Made by a program: the position numbers and the translations under genes
Part shown: positions 47,601 through 57,724 of the stretch, piece after piece
Layout of the letters: each line of letters starts with the position of its first letter
How positions within the stretch are numbered: position 1 is the first letter of the stretch
The notes under the pieces: generated by a model
Databases searched by the model: none
Told to the model about the DNA's origin: nothing
The model's input: the letters and a program-made list of their open reading frames with translations, nothing else
Assembly (NCBI RefSeq): GCF_963966145.1
Contig: NC_091046.1
Coordinates: 42,408,001 to 42,472,000 of the forward strand
Reading direction: 5' to 3'
Source: Tenebrio molitor
Taxonomy: Eukaryota; Arthropoda; Insecta; Coleoptera; Tenebrionidae
DNA length: 64,000 nt

Positions 47601-50434
47601 GGATGAAGAACCACGTCAAGTGTCTGTTGCAGTTTCTGGGGGACGTGCACGTCAAAGACAAGTCGGAGACGCTCTCCAACAAGATCAAGAAGTCACCGGG
47701 GATCGCGTACATCGTTGATTTGATCTGGTGCACGGTGTCGGCCGTCTCGAACGTGCACTTCTTGGAGACCTACTTCAAGCAGATCCACCAGCTGATCGAC
47801 CAGCAAGACATCTTCGACGAGGCGGTGTCGCAGAGGCTGAACGAGATCAAGGCCTACCTGAGCCCTCTGGAGGGCGCCACGCTCGGCTACGACAACATCT
47901 CGCACTTCGTCGATCTGATCGACAAGCAGATCGAGAACGTGACGTCGTTTCCGGGACAGCTGATCACGAGTCTGAGGGTGATCCAGTACTTGGGGGTGTC
48001 GCCGTACTCGGGTGGCGCGTCCGTTTTGGCCGAAAACCCGCTCGGCAACTACGTCGAGCTGAAGTACAAACACGTCATCTTGCAGCTGTTCTCGCTCGAC
48101 GGCACCGTCATCCTGACCAAGCTGCTGCAGAAGATCTGCGACCACTACGAGCAACCCAGCCTGCACACGTCGGTCTTCGTCTCCCTCCAGGGCTTCCTCG
48201 TCGTCAACGTGATCGCCCCCTGCATCGAACTCCTCAAGCACATGCTGACCTACGTGATCCAGTGCCGCAACACCAACTTCAAAGACTTGACCGTGGTGCC
48301 GGTCCTGCTGCAGACCTACAGCCTCCTCAACTCGTTCCCCACCACGTCCGCCGCCTACAACCAGGCCCAGAGCGCCTGCGCCGCCATCATAGACACCCTC
48401 CTGGTCTACACCCAGCCCGTCTCGGACGAGATCCACGAGAAGGACTCGCTGAACAAGACGCTGTGGACGTTGATGTGCGGCGAGGTCATCAAGTACGTCA
48501 CGTCGGCGCCGCACAATTTCGTCTCGGGGCTGCTGGTGCTGTCGGAGTTGTTGCCGCTCCCTCTCCCGATTCAGACCAGCGAAGATCTGTCGAGGGACGA
48601 AGTCGCGTGGGTCGTCAACTTGCGGAAGTTGTGGTCGGCGCATCTGCACCCGCACAGCGGCAGCACACAGGAGTTGATCAACAAGCTCTGCACGACGTCA
48701 CACCAGCAACTCCTCAACCTCTTGCGCAGGGTGTGCGTGCAGCTGGCCGACTTGGCGGCGAATTCCGCAGTAATGATAGCGAGAGGGATCCTGGATTCGG
48801 TGTACAAAGCTTTGGTACCCAGCGACGAGAGCAAAGTGGGGGTGTGTAACAATCACGTGACAAGGTTGTTGAACTTCTTGGCGTGTTTGGTCACTCACGG
48901 TACCCTCAAGTGCGCCGTTCTGCATTTGATCCACAGCGGCAACGCCAAGACCGACGAGAAGTACCCCAGTCTGGTACAGATCTTCGGACAGGTTCTTAAG
49001 ATCAACAACAGCAGTACCAGTCACATTCAGGCGCAGGAGTGCATCTTGAGCATAATCCAGAGCTTCTGCGACATCGAGATTACCCTCTTGCAGAGCGCCA
49101 TCGACAAGAGCGAGATCACGTCGGATCTGTACCTCGCAAATGCCCTCCCCATTAAAGAACACCTTCTTAATTTTATATCGATGATTCTGGACTACCTCCA
49201 AGTGGATAGTTCGTTTGTGACGTATCTGCCGGCCGTGAGGACCTTGCTTTTGTTGACCGAACACGACTACGGTTTCTACCACCTGAGGGAACAACTGACG
49301 AAGAGAAATGACGTCTTCGGGGTCATTTTGAACAAGCTCGCCAAGAATTTTTCCAAAGATAACGCAGAGTATTTGTCTACGTTGAACACTCTGGTCGAAC
49401 TGATTCGAGTTTGTTCTACCACCGAAGAGGTAGAGGCGGCGCTGTTGTACACTCCGCGAAAAATGAAGATGTCGCTGGCGGAAATCAAGGGACTTGTCGG
49501 TTGGAAGAGTGAAGAAAGCGAGCCTGAAGAGAAGCACCCTCTGGTGGCGTTGGAGGAGATACTAAAGGTGAGTGCGTTTTACAGCGAGGCGCTTGTTGGC
49601 TGACTTATTTTTTTAAAGAAATTGAAAGACGAGGAGATCACGTTTGAGAGTCTGCTGGAAGGGGTGAGCACCGTGGTGAAGTCGCTGTCGTCGGACTCGC
49701 CAGAAATGAAAGAGACTTTGGCGGAGCCGGTCCTGCCGGAGCCCGAGACCCTGTTGGTGCAATTTTCCGGCCGGTTGATCTTCAGCTCTTCGGACGTCTG
49801 CGACGAGCGCCTCACCATCCGGTATTGGCTGTCGATTCCGAACGACGAGGCCGAAAACGAGAACGTCTCGTGCGATCTGGCCGAGATCGCGCGACAGTAT
49901 TTACCCCAAGACTTCAACATCGCCAGAGAGATAGAAAAACTGTGCAGGATATGTCCGTCGGAAAGCAGCAGCGAGAAGGAGAACCACGACAACGACCAGA
50001 AGACCAAAACGAAGAAGCCTTTCAGTAGTGATGAGTATTTGTAAGCGTGGATTCAGGTTTGACGGTGTGCTTGCAGTAACTCCGGTCCGGTCGAGAGGTT
50101 TTCCCAGGACTATTCAGCAGAGGTCCGACCTGTTCAGGTCGCGACCGCCCAACACTTCGAGGCCGCCGTCGCTGCACGTCGACGATTTTGTCGCGTTGGA
50201 AACTTGCGGCGCGCAGCCCACGGGGCCAACAGGGTATAATAAGTTTAGCAGGGAGCTTTTGGCATCTACGAGGATTTCCAGAGGGAGTCGAGGGAGAGCC
50301 TTCGTCACTTCGGAAAGGTCCGTGCAGTGCAGGCAGATGTAAGTTTTCCGCGCAGGGTGACAGATAAAAGAGTTAAAGTTTGTGGTTGCAGGTCTTGGTG
50401 GGGTGTAAGTCTCGTTCGTGGTCCGTACCAATAA
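44679..50434 (+). CDS. vir: Virilizer (VIRMA), m6A methyltransferase complex scaffold
   Basis: Six exons: 44679-44735, 44785-45492, 45551-49567, 49619-50027, 50077-50338 and 50392-50434, about 1831 residues (fly and human about 1800-1850). The N-terminal domain reads ELNLDLVQFPKPVYVTEVRI and TDGLVLRGWYTTITLAVYGT, as in all VIRMA proteins. A long Arg/Glu/Asp-rich low-complexity stretch follows (about 240-330). Then comes a helical armadillo-like body encoded almost wholly by one 4-kb exon. The tail has the conserved FRSRPPNTSRPPSLHVDDFV and ETCGAQPTGPTGYNK. Virilizer holds together the WTAP-containing m6A writer and controls sex-specific and other splicing. The donor of exon 4 is uncertain: GTAAGC at 50041 breaks the conserved frame, whereas GTGATG at 50028 keeps it and gives a 49-nt intron. 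Exon 6 is inferred from splice signals only. Confidence 0.93.
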
Positions 50435-50469
50435 TTTTGTGTATCGTCACTCATAGTTATTAATGTTTC

Positions 50470-50475
50470 AATAAA
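50470..50475 (+). terminator. Poly(A) signal of virilizer
   Basis: AATAAA 36 nt after the inferred stop codon at 50434, in a short AT-rich 3' region. Confidence 0.65.
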
Positions 50476-50641
50476 TTTTATTTCTTCCATTTTCGTGTTT
50501 TCTTACGAAGAATATTGACATTTAAATTCTGTTGGTGTTACTGGTCGGATTGACCTTGATTGGACAAAAACAATTTTGATCCAATTTTCAACATTTCTTT
50601 ACTAGGAAATGGAACGAATGAAACGTTATTTTTACAAACAT

Positions 50642-50911
50642 TTAATAAATTTTATGTTTTTTATTACCACAAAGTTGTTTCCAGTTACCTTTACACATGA
50701 CAAATATTGTAAAAACTGACAGACTTCCGCAAAAAATTAGTCCGCTTATGCCGGCAACCAACACAATCGGTGTCGGTGAAAAGGAACACAAGATATTGTC
50801 TTCATCTAAGGGTAAAATGGGCACAATAATTAACATAAACAACATATAAAATATTGCCACAACACTCAGAGACAACATGGCAACACTGTAGACTCTGTTT
50901 GACAGCGACAT
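50642..50911 (-). CDS. Small two-pass membrane protein, second ORF after RPS19BP1
   Basis: An 89-residue ORF whose ATG lies two bases after the TGA of the RPS19BP1/AROS ORF (TGA-AG-ATG, 50916-50909), on the same strand and inside the same last exon. It encodes two hydrophobic segments (about 8-34, VAMLSLSVVAIFYMLFML onward, and about 47-72, PIVLVAGISGLIFCGSLSVF) joined by an acidic loop PLDEDN and followed by a basic tail (KGNWKQLCGNKKHK). Length and topology resemble small ER subunits such as DPM2 or PIG-Y, and the pattern IFY...P...D..I..F recalls DPM2 weakly; I do not claim that identity. There is no room for a promoter of its own except within the upstream gene. Unspliced. A dicistronic mRNA is the simplest reading. 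Confidence 0.65.
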   Translation of the reverse strand: MSLSNRVYSVAMLSLSVVAIFYMLFMLIIVPILPLDEDNILCSFSPTPIVLVAGISGLIFCGSLSVFTIFVMCKGNWKQLCGNKKHKIY

Positions 50912-50913
50912 CT

Positions 50914-51819
50914 TCAACCGACGTATTCTTCTTCAAATTTCTTGAAATCTTCTTCAGTGAACGCTGTTTTCTGGGCCTTCTTTGTCTTCTTTTTGGCCTT
51001 TACTGGCTTTCTGGTCACTGCCCTCTCAATTATCTATAAAAATAATTTTGTACCTTTTCCAGGCCTATGATCTTGTTCATACCTTCTCTGTGGTTTCTTT
51101 ATCCAGTTCAATGCGACACGCTTTTCTGATTTCTTTGACCTTTTTCAAATTTTCTCTGAGGATATCATCCTTGCTTTTAAAATTCTTCTTCGCTTCTAAA
51201 ACCGTCAGTTTCTTTGACGTCGCCAACACTCCTACTTTCTCTAAAACAAGACCGAAACATTTTAAAACACTTTACACTAGAGACGATCCCTCAGTACCTT
51301 TGCGGCCCTTTCTCGTAATATTCTTCGTGATTTTTTGGCTTTCTGGCATCAAATGAAATACGCTTTCTGCATTTTTCGGCTTCTTCCCTAAAATTATTAA
51401 GGCCCATACACAATGGAGTTAACGTTACGTCAATGTTAAAACGTTAATGTTAACGTTAGATCTAGAAATTCAAAATTACATGTATTTCATTGTGGACCGT
51501 TCACAATGACGTTATGATGAAAATTAATGTTGCATGATATTGTTAGCGTTAACGTTAGTTCTAAAAATGTTCTGGATTCTTAACGTTACATTCTAACATT
51601 AGCCAACGGAAATAATTTATAAAAAGTACTGAAATACATGTAATTAGTTCTAACGTTAACATTAACGTTTTAACATCGACGTAACGTTAACGCCATTGTG
51701 AAAGGGCTGTAAGGTCTACAATTGACACATTTCCAACGTTTATCCTCACCACCTTTCGAATATTTATTAAAGTCTGGATCTACAACTTCTAGAGCCTTCT
51801 GCACTAATGCGGCTGACAT
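50914..51819 (-). CDS. RPS19BP1: RPS19-binding protein 1 / AROS homologue
   Basis: Four exons (51750-51819, 51298-51387, 51083-51240, 50914-51033) give 145 residues, about the human length (136). The N-terminus MSAALVQKALEVVD and the C-terminus TAFTEEDFKKFEEEYVG match the AROS family closely. The middle is lysine-rich (KAKKKTKK, KKNFKSKDD), as expected for a nucleolar protein. AROS takes part in small ribosomal subunit assembly and was also described as a SIRT1 regulator in mammals. Intron 1 contains a 300-bp MITE. The last exon continues without a break into a second ORF. The GTGAGG donor for exon 1 was chosen over a nearby GTGGTG; both keep frame. Confidence 0.88.
51401..51707. mobile_element. 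AACGTTA-rich MITE in RPS19BP1 intron 1
   Basis: The ends (CACAATGG, then GTTAACGTTACGTC) are inverted repeats, outside which CCC stretches also pair. The palindromic word AACGTT occurs eight or more times within about 300 bp, mostly near the ends. A second copy in inverse orientation lies at 56287-56573. Confidence 0.8.
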
Positions 51820-52333
51820 TTTAACTACAAAAACATCTCATCTGAGAAACTTTATTGAAAGTGAAACGAAAACACTGTCCACATTTCACAGACAAAAACA
51901 ACAAAAAAGTAGGGTTATGTGAACGCGGCGATGCCAAATTGCACACGTCAATTGCACGTGACTATTCACGGCGTTGCCATTCGTCCAAATACCAATTATT
52001 TTTATTTATTTTAGAAAATTTTGATGAATTATGCAAGTTCATGTTGTATAATTAAAGAAATATAAACAAAAGAACGTTTTTCTACACGATTACGTAACAG
52101 CAAAAATCGCACTGTTATTATTTCGCAACATTAGCCCTTCACTATCCAAGACCAGAATCACTACAAGTACCTTTCACAACATAGTTTTCAAAATTTACAT
52201 GTTCTCCATCCACATTTCACAATGTACAATGTAAAAGGGCCCAGTAAATTTGTCGCAAAGACAAGACGAGGTAGTATTTTGTGTTTTTTGTGTTATAAAT
52301 ATTAACCTAAATGTTGCAGGCATATCTCAAAAT
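51820..52333. promoter_or_regulatory. Divergent promoter interval, RPS19BP1 / MCRIP
   Basis: 514 bp between start codons. TTAACCTAAATG lies at 52302 and AGGGTTATG at 51911. No ORF or transposon end is seen. Confidence 0.5.
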
Positions 52334-52840
52334 ATGGACAATATGAGGGAATACACGAGAAACAAGTCGGTAGAAAGCGAAGACAACGATGTAGCGGCGT
52401 AAGTTAAGCTCCAACGTGTGCGTTCGGTCACTCATTTGCAAGTTTCAGAGTACCAAAACCAGTGTTTCATAATAAGAAATCAGCACCACATCAGCACAGG
52501 CAGGAGGTCATATCGCCGCAACATGAAGAACTCATTAAATTTGTACACGAATGTGAGTCGCGCCCCCCCTTTTGGTTCCAATTTTTCTAGTTTATATTGT
52601 TTCAGCATGGAACAAGGTTTGTGCAGAAATGTGTCAAGATTCTGATGGTTGTTCAAGTCCAAAAAGTAAGATTCCTGCCAAGTGAAGCTCAATTTCACCA
52701 TTTTTGTTTCAGGTGATCAGTCAATTTATTATGAAGATAAACCGTTGATTCTAGAGGGCTTCAAACCCTTCGATCTTGAGTCCTGGTGGGGCAAGCGCCT
52801 ATACGCGTGCATAACAGGTTCTGCCAACGGTAAAAACTAA
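52334..52840 (+). CDS. MCRIP1/2-like protein (FAM195 family)
   Basis: Four exons (52334-52398, 52449-52552, 52606-52665, 52713-52840), 118 residues, all junctions in phase. The diagnostic region is QHEELIKFVHESWNKVC followed by YYEDKPLILEGFKPFDLESW, which parallels HEENVRF-EAW and LKTFKPIDL of the mammalian MAPK-regulated corepressor-interacting proteins. The preceding residues VPKPVFHNKKSAPHQHRQ are basic and disordered, as in the family. MCRIPs bind CtBP and are found with DDX6 and stress granules. The C-terminus (GKRLYACITGSANGKN) departs from the vertebrate form and may be encoded by an alternative end of the last exon. Orthology rests on a short match. Confidence 0.72.
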
Positions 52841-53234
52841 AATCTCTGATTGAAACTGTAACCACTAGTCACGTTTCTGTTAAATCTATTGTACAAATAT
52901 TTCAGGCTTTTTATTTTTATTGTAAAGTCTTATTTTGAGCTTTTTAACTTTTTCTATCAGGTTGTACAGTTTTATTAGATTTATGGCTTGTTAAGTTTGC
53001 ATAGGTAACTGCAAAAGCCTCTTTGTTACTATTTTACGAGGTTTTTGTTCCCGAAATTGTAACAGCAGAAGATGAAACATGTGATATTTGTAATAAATAG
53101 AAGTCAGGTGTTTTCTTGTTTGTTGCCGCTCACCTACACCATCCTCAATCTGACATTTGTGGTGAAATATTATGTGAAATGTCATTTATCGTTCCTAATT
53201 AGACCAAAAATTGATCATTTGAAGCGTTCGCAAG

Positions 53235-54265
53235 ATGTCAGGCATACTTGAAGATGTTAGACGCTGTTGTATTTGAATTCAGAAGGAAATATTTTAGTTT
53301 ATTGCAGGAAAGTCGCAAAAAATTGAAACATCACGTTAAACAAATGGAAAACACGGTAAAAACGCTCGAGGACAATTTGAAAGAGTCCAATCAGACGAAC
53401 AACAAGGTCATGATGTCTCTTCAAAACGATAAAATTAAGTATCAGGGCATTAGCAACCAGTTGGAAGAAGCTTTGAAAGAAAACCAACAGCTTCTGAGTT
53501 CGGAGGGTGGAGTTGCGCGTTTATTTTTCACTGATTTGCGGTTTCAGATATTTTGCAGCAAAAATCGGGCGAGCAGGACGCCTCTCGGAAAAATTCTCAG
53601 GTCGATTTGAGCGAGTCGTGCTCCACGATGAGCATAGTCCACTTACAGTACAAGTAATTCGTTGGTAGCGTTGTTTCCGATAGTGATTTAATGTTTTTTC
53701 GAAAGATTTGAAGAGTTACTGGCAAGCCATCACGGTTTATTAAAATTGTTAGATATGAAGAGCGAAGAAATTAAGAAAGTCCACGACGAGAACGTTCATC
53801 TGAAGACGGAGGTGGAGCAGCTCAGGCAAAGCTTCTCAGAAAGCAACGAAAAGTTCGCAAAGTTGCAAGTCAAATTTCAGAAGGTGAAGGAAAGGAAAGA
53901 CGGGAAGGTGTTGTTTTGTTGATTTCTTTTCCAATCGTAAGGTGGTGCGTTTCAGATTAATAAATTGAAAGTGCACAAAGAAACACTGCAGATGGTTCAT
54001 AACCAGCTGGTCAATGTGTTGCACAATCAGTGCATGGAGAAGGATAATTTGATGTCTGACGAAATTAGGAACTGTCCAGATTCAGAGAAGGCTCTGTTGT
54101 TGCAAGAAGTCAGTCGGGGAAGAGTCAGGAGTATTGTTGACGATTATATTTTGTTTGTAGATGCGGAAGAATAACATGTTGGCCTACGAAAATTTTCAGC
54201 TGAACCAGAAGCTCGAATATTTAAGGTCTATATTACATGCAGGAAACAAATTGCATAACAAGTAA
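53235..54265 (+). CDS. Coiled-coil protein of unknown family
   Basis: Six exons are inferred (53235-53255, 53308-53506, 53548-53653, 53706-53907, 53956-54108, 54161-54265), all joining in frame to 261 residues. Nearly the whole protein is predicted coiled coil: KKLKHHVKQMENTVKTLEDN, KSEEIKKVHDENVHLKTEVE and MLAYENFQLNQKLEYLRSIL have heptad spacing. A Ser-rich break lies at about 80-100 (SRKNSQVDLSESCSTMS). I do not recognise the family; centrosomal, spindle or cilia-associated coiled-coil proteins are obvious possibilities. The first exon of seven codons (MSGILED) is inferred from a GTTAGA donor and a 52-nt intron and is the weakest part; the gene could start further upstream. Confidence 0.65.
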
Positions 54266-54411
54266 AACTTGAATTTGTAAATGTTTAATACAAGTACAGG
54301 TATATATTAAATACAGTCGAACTTCCAACTTCCGTAACTTGAAGTTTTATTACGTGGGGTCAATTATTATCACAAGATGTATGAAGTATCCTCGATTTGG
54401 CCAAATAATTT

Positions 54412-54555
54412 TTTTTTTTGTTCGACACTGTCAGAATTTGAGAATTTTCTCCTGTGAACGGATTTTGATAAAAAACGTTGTATTCAACTCGTTCGTGTGT
54501 AAATTGGGCCTTTTTTGGCATGAGTGGGTCAGTTTAAAACGCGAGTGAAACGTTA
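54412..54555 (-). repeat. Inverse partial copy of the Ly6-spacer repeat
   Basis: Reverse complement of part of the repeats at 13947 and 14358 (GACACTGTCAGAATTTGAGA, AACTCGTTCGTGTGTAAATT), including the neighbouring palindromic stretch with AAAACGCGAGTGAAACG. Confidence 0.75.
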
Positions 54556-55259
54556 AACTATTAGGTACGACAGAAAGTAACATATAGTAAATTCAAAAAA
54601 CTCCTGGATTGTCAAAATTAAATGCTAAATAAAATGCTTGTTTTGACTGTACTTGTAGGTATATAAAAAATTTTCGCTAGAGTGTACTGACATCAAAATT
54701 CAAAATCTAGTTACAAAATATATTTAGGTAGGTTATATTTTCATTTTTAATCATTGAACTAAAAATGTTTTGAATCATTCATTGCTTCGAACACTTGAAG
54801 CGAAATGCAGCATCTGAATGAATAAGAGCAATTTAATAAAGTTTATAAAAAACAGGCGACAAACTGAAAACAGGTAACAAATCAAACAACAACCAAAACC
54901 ATCCAAAATAAACTAATCTGTTTCATTTATTCAGAAGACAATTCCACTCAGAAAATTTCAACCAATCAGCTTGTAGTATTTTGAATCATTGGACCAATTA
55001 GGAACGAATTACATCGATAATTTAGCATGGTCCTAAAATTATCGAAAAATTATCGCTGTAATCATCTCCACCTTCCAAAAATTATCGCTGTAATTTTCTC
55101 CTCCTTCCTCGAATTTTGATAAACTCATTTTTGGTCCACAGCAAAATTTTTGTTGTTTTCAACTACGTTAACTAACGCTTTGAGTCATAAGAATACGTAT
55201 AAATTTAAAAAAATGTGTAAAATTTGAAAATGAAATTTTCCTTCGTGGAATTGTCATGC

Positions 55260-55438
55260 CGAATACAACTCGATGGTACGAAATTGCGGGAAATTTTTCT
55301 CTTCATTTTACTCGTTTTTGTTTCTTAGACAATTTCCACTCGTTCGCTACGCTCACTTGTGGAAATTGTCGTCGAAACAAATACTCGTATAATGAGATCG
55401 AAAATTTCCGGCAATTTCGTACCCTCTCGTTGTATTAC
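55260..55438. mobile_element. About 180-bp foldback element
   Basis: Two arms of about 75 bp pair with each other (GGTACGAAATTGC at the outer part, CAATTTCCAC at the inner part), with a small GC-richer loop. Non-coding. Confidence 0.7.
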
Positions 55439-55664
55439 TAATGAGAATCGCCCTCAAATGTCACATGATTTATATTGACAAATCACAACTCCGAATTGTT
55501 TGAATAGCAACCAATCACAATTTAATTAAGCGGAAATTTTCCCTAGGGAAAATTTCCGATATAATTGACCTAGGGAGAAATTTTTTCGGGCGATTCTCTT
55601 CCGAATATACCTCGGGACAGATATATATCGCCGGAAATTTTTTCTTGCAGTCCAACACTCGTGT

Positions 55665-56100
55665 TTGTCGTCAAAAAATTGAAATTAAAAATTCAAATTT
55701 TTGAAGGAACTCTGAAGTTTCAATGCAGTGACCATGTTGCTAGGTAACTAATAAAAAACAGTGCGTGAAATGAAAAACAGAAATAGTCGTATGCGTGAAA
55801 TTGCATTTCACACACTGTTTTGTATGGTTTCTATGGTTTCGATCTTACTAACAATGCAAAAAAAATACACGTCAGAAAATGACCCACTTGAGGCACAGAT
55901 AACTATGCGTGAATTTCAATTTTTTGAATCAATTATAGAAAAAATATTATTTATATTTCGTGGGCGAAGATGTTTTTGTGCATTCAAAGGCTTATACTGC
56001 CTCGACCTTCGTCTCGGCGTAAAAGACCTTTTCATGCACAAAAAACACTCTCTTTGCGCACTTAATATAAAAATAACTATTGCAATTTATTTGACAATGT
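55665..56100. mobile_element. Foldback element copy with empty target site
   Basis: The first 290 bp (from AAAAAATTGAAATTAAAAAT) recur almost unchanged at 63222-63500. The last 140 bp (from TCGTGGGCGAAGATG) recur in inverse orientation at 61383-61521. The sequence CGAAATATAAATAAT at their junction (minus strand) is the uninterrupted site that, in the other copy, carries the 1.67-kb transposon. Confidence 0.8.
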
Positions 56101-56286
56101 CAATTTAAACAAATGAATAGTTTGCACAATTTAAAAATCATAGATAACAACTGGGCAATATGAAAATAACTAGTGATTTAACCAACCTAACAACTGCAAT
56201 TTTGATTTTGACAGTCCAGATGTTTATTGAATGGACTTTAGGTACCTATAGCCTATTCACATCTTAAAAATCCACCAACACCGTAA

Positions 56287-56573
56287 CAGCCCTTTCACAA
56301 TGGCGTTAACGTTACGTCGATGTTAACGTTAGATCTAATTACATGTATTTTAGTACTTTTTATAAATTATTTCCGTTGGCTAATGTTAGAATGTAAGGTT
56401 AAGAATCCAGAACATTTCTAGAACTAACGTTAACGCTAACAATATCATGCAACATTAATCTTCATCATAACGTCATTGTGAACGGTCCACAATGAAATAC
56501 ATGTAATTTTGAATTTCTAGATCTAACGTTAACATTAACGTTTTAACATCGACGTAACGTTAACGCCATTGTG
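56287..56573. mobile_element. AACGTTA-rich MITE, inverse second copy
   Basis: Same family as 51401-51707, in opposite orientation, with the same CACAATGGCGTTAACGTTACG ends. It is slightly shorter through small deletions on the left side. Confidence 0.8.
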
Positions 56574-57039
56574 TAATTTACATCGAAAGTAGGGGAAATG
56601 TGTCTGAGACGGCATACTTTTTTAAATTTTGCTACAGAAATTTTAATAAACATAATTATTTGTAGTTTCTTAAGTCACAGTATTGTCATAATGTAGGACA
56701 GAAAAAGTATTAGAACTACATAATTAATTAAAAATATCTTGTTGCTTTCCAAAAAAAATATGACCCAAGGAGGTTAAAGTACTTTAACCTACTTGATATG
56801 ACCGTGCCATCTCAGCCCGATATTCCATCTCAACTATGTATATAATGATAAGATAGCGTACTTATTTGATGTCCAAGATAATTAATAAAAACATATGAAA
56901 ACAAAAGAAAATGCATTTATTTAAACAATAAGTAAATCAAAATAAACAATATAATGGATGTAAGACATAAACATATAACATAAACATAATAGTAGGTAGG
57001 ACCCGTAGGACCTAATTCTCTAAATTAGAAAAATTTGTA

Positions 57040-57286
57040 CAGTTGTGAGCAATAAATTTTGGTCGTCAAGGTCATTCTTTGACGCAATCGAAAATGCTCC
57101 ATTGTAAAACAGTCGTAAATGTCATTACCTATCATCATGTTGTATGACATTAATTGTCATTTTGTTCTCAATTTTTTGAGACTTTGTTGACATGGGCATA
57201 ATCAGGCAGGGAAATTTTTTAAATTTGTGACAATCTAACCAAATTTTGAAATGACATTGACGACCAAAATTTATTGCTCGCGACAG
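57040..57286. mobile_element. 247-bp MITE with TA duplication
   Basis: The ends read GAGCAATAAATTTTGGTCGT in inverse orientation with TA on both sides. Non-coding. Confidence 0.75.
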
Positions 57287-57724
57287 TAGGTACCTATCTT
57301 TACAAATATCACAAATGAATGTTTTTGCGTTTCTCCTCAAACCTGCACACTCATTGTGACTCCATTTCCTGCATTTTTGACACCTTTTTCACATTTCCCC
57401 AGCACGTGATAAAGTGTATAGTTCAAGACAAAAAATACTTCGTCATCACTACTCATCAGTTTCTAAATTTTGCTCACTATCACTTTTTTCAACAAAAATT
57501 TTTTTTTGTCATCTCGAGCAGCTTTTCTTTGCTTTTTTGTTATTTTTTGAGCTTGAGCCTCATTGGCTTCTTCAATGTTAGGAGTATTATTTAAGACGTC
57601 TTGTTTCCCTGGTCTTCTTCTGATTGTTCGCGTCATCCACCATCCACCCCTTTTCTCGTGTAAAGCGAAAGTCTACAGTACAGATCCAGTAGGCGCGTGA
57701 TCGAGCAAGTCTTTCAATCCAAAT

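Noticed and set aside
46163..49537. Long minus-strand and other-frame ORFs (up to 373 codons) over the virilizer exon
   Set aside because: They are shadows of one GC-rich 4-kb coding exon; compositions are Arg/Leu/Gln-rich nonsense and the plus-strand frame matches Virilizer throughout.
50642..50911. Naming the small membrane protein DPM2 or PIG-Y
   Set aside because: Length and two-helix topology fit, but residue matches are too few to assert either.
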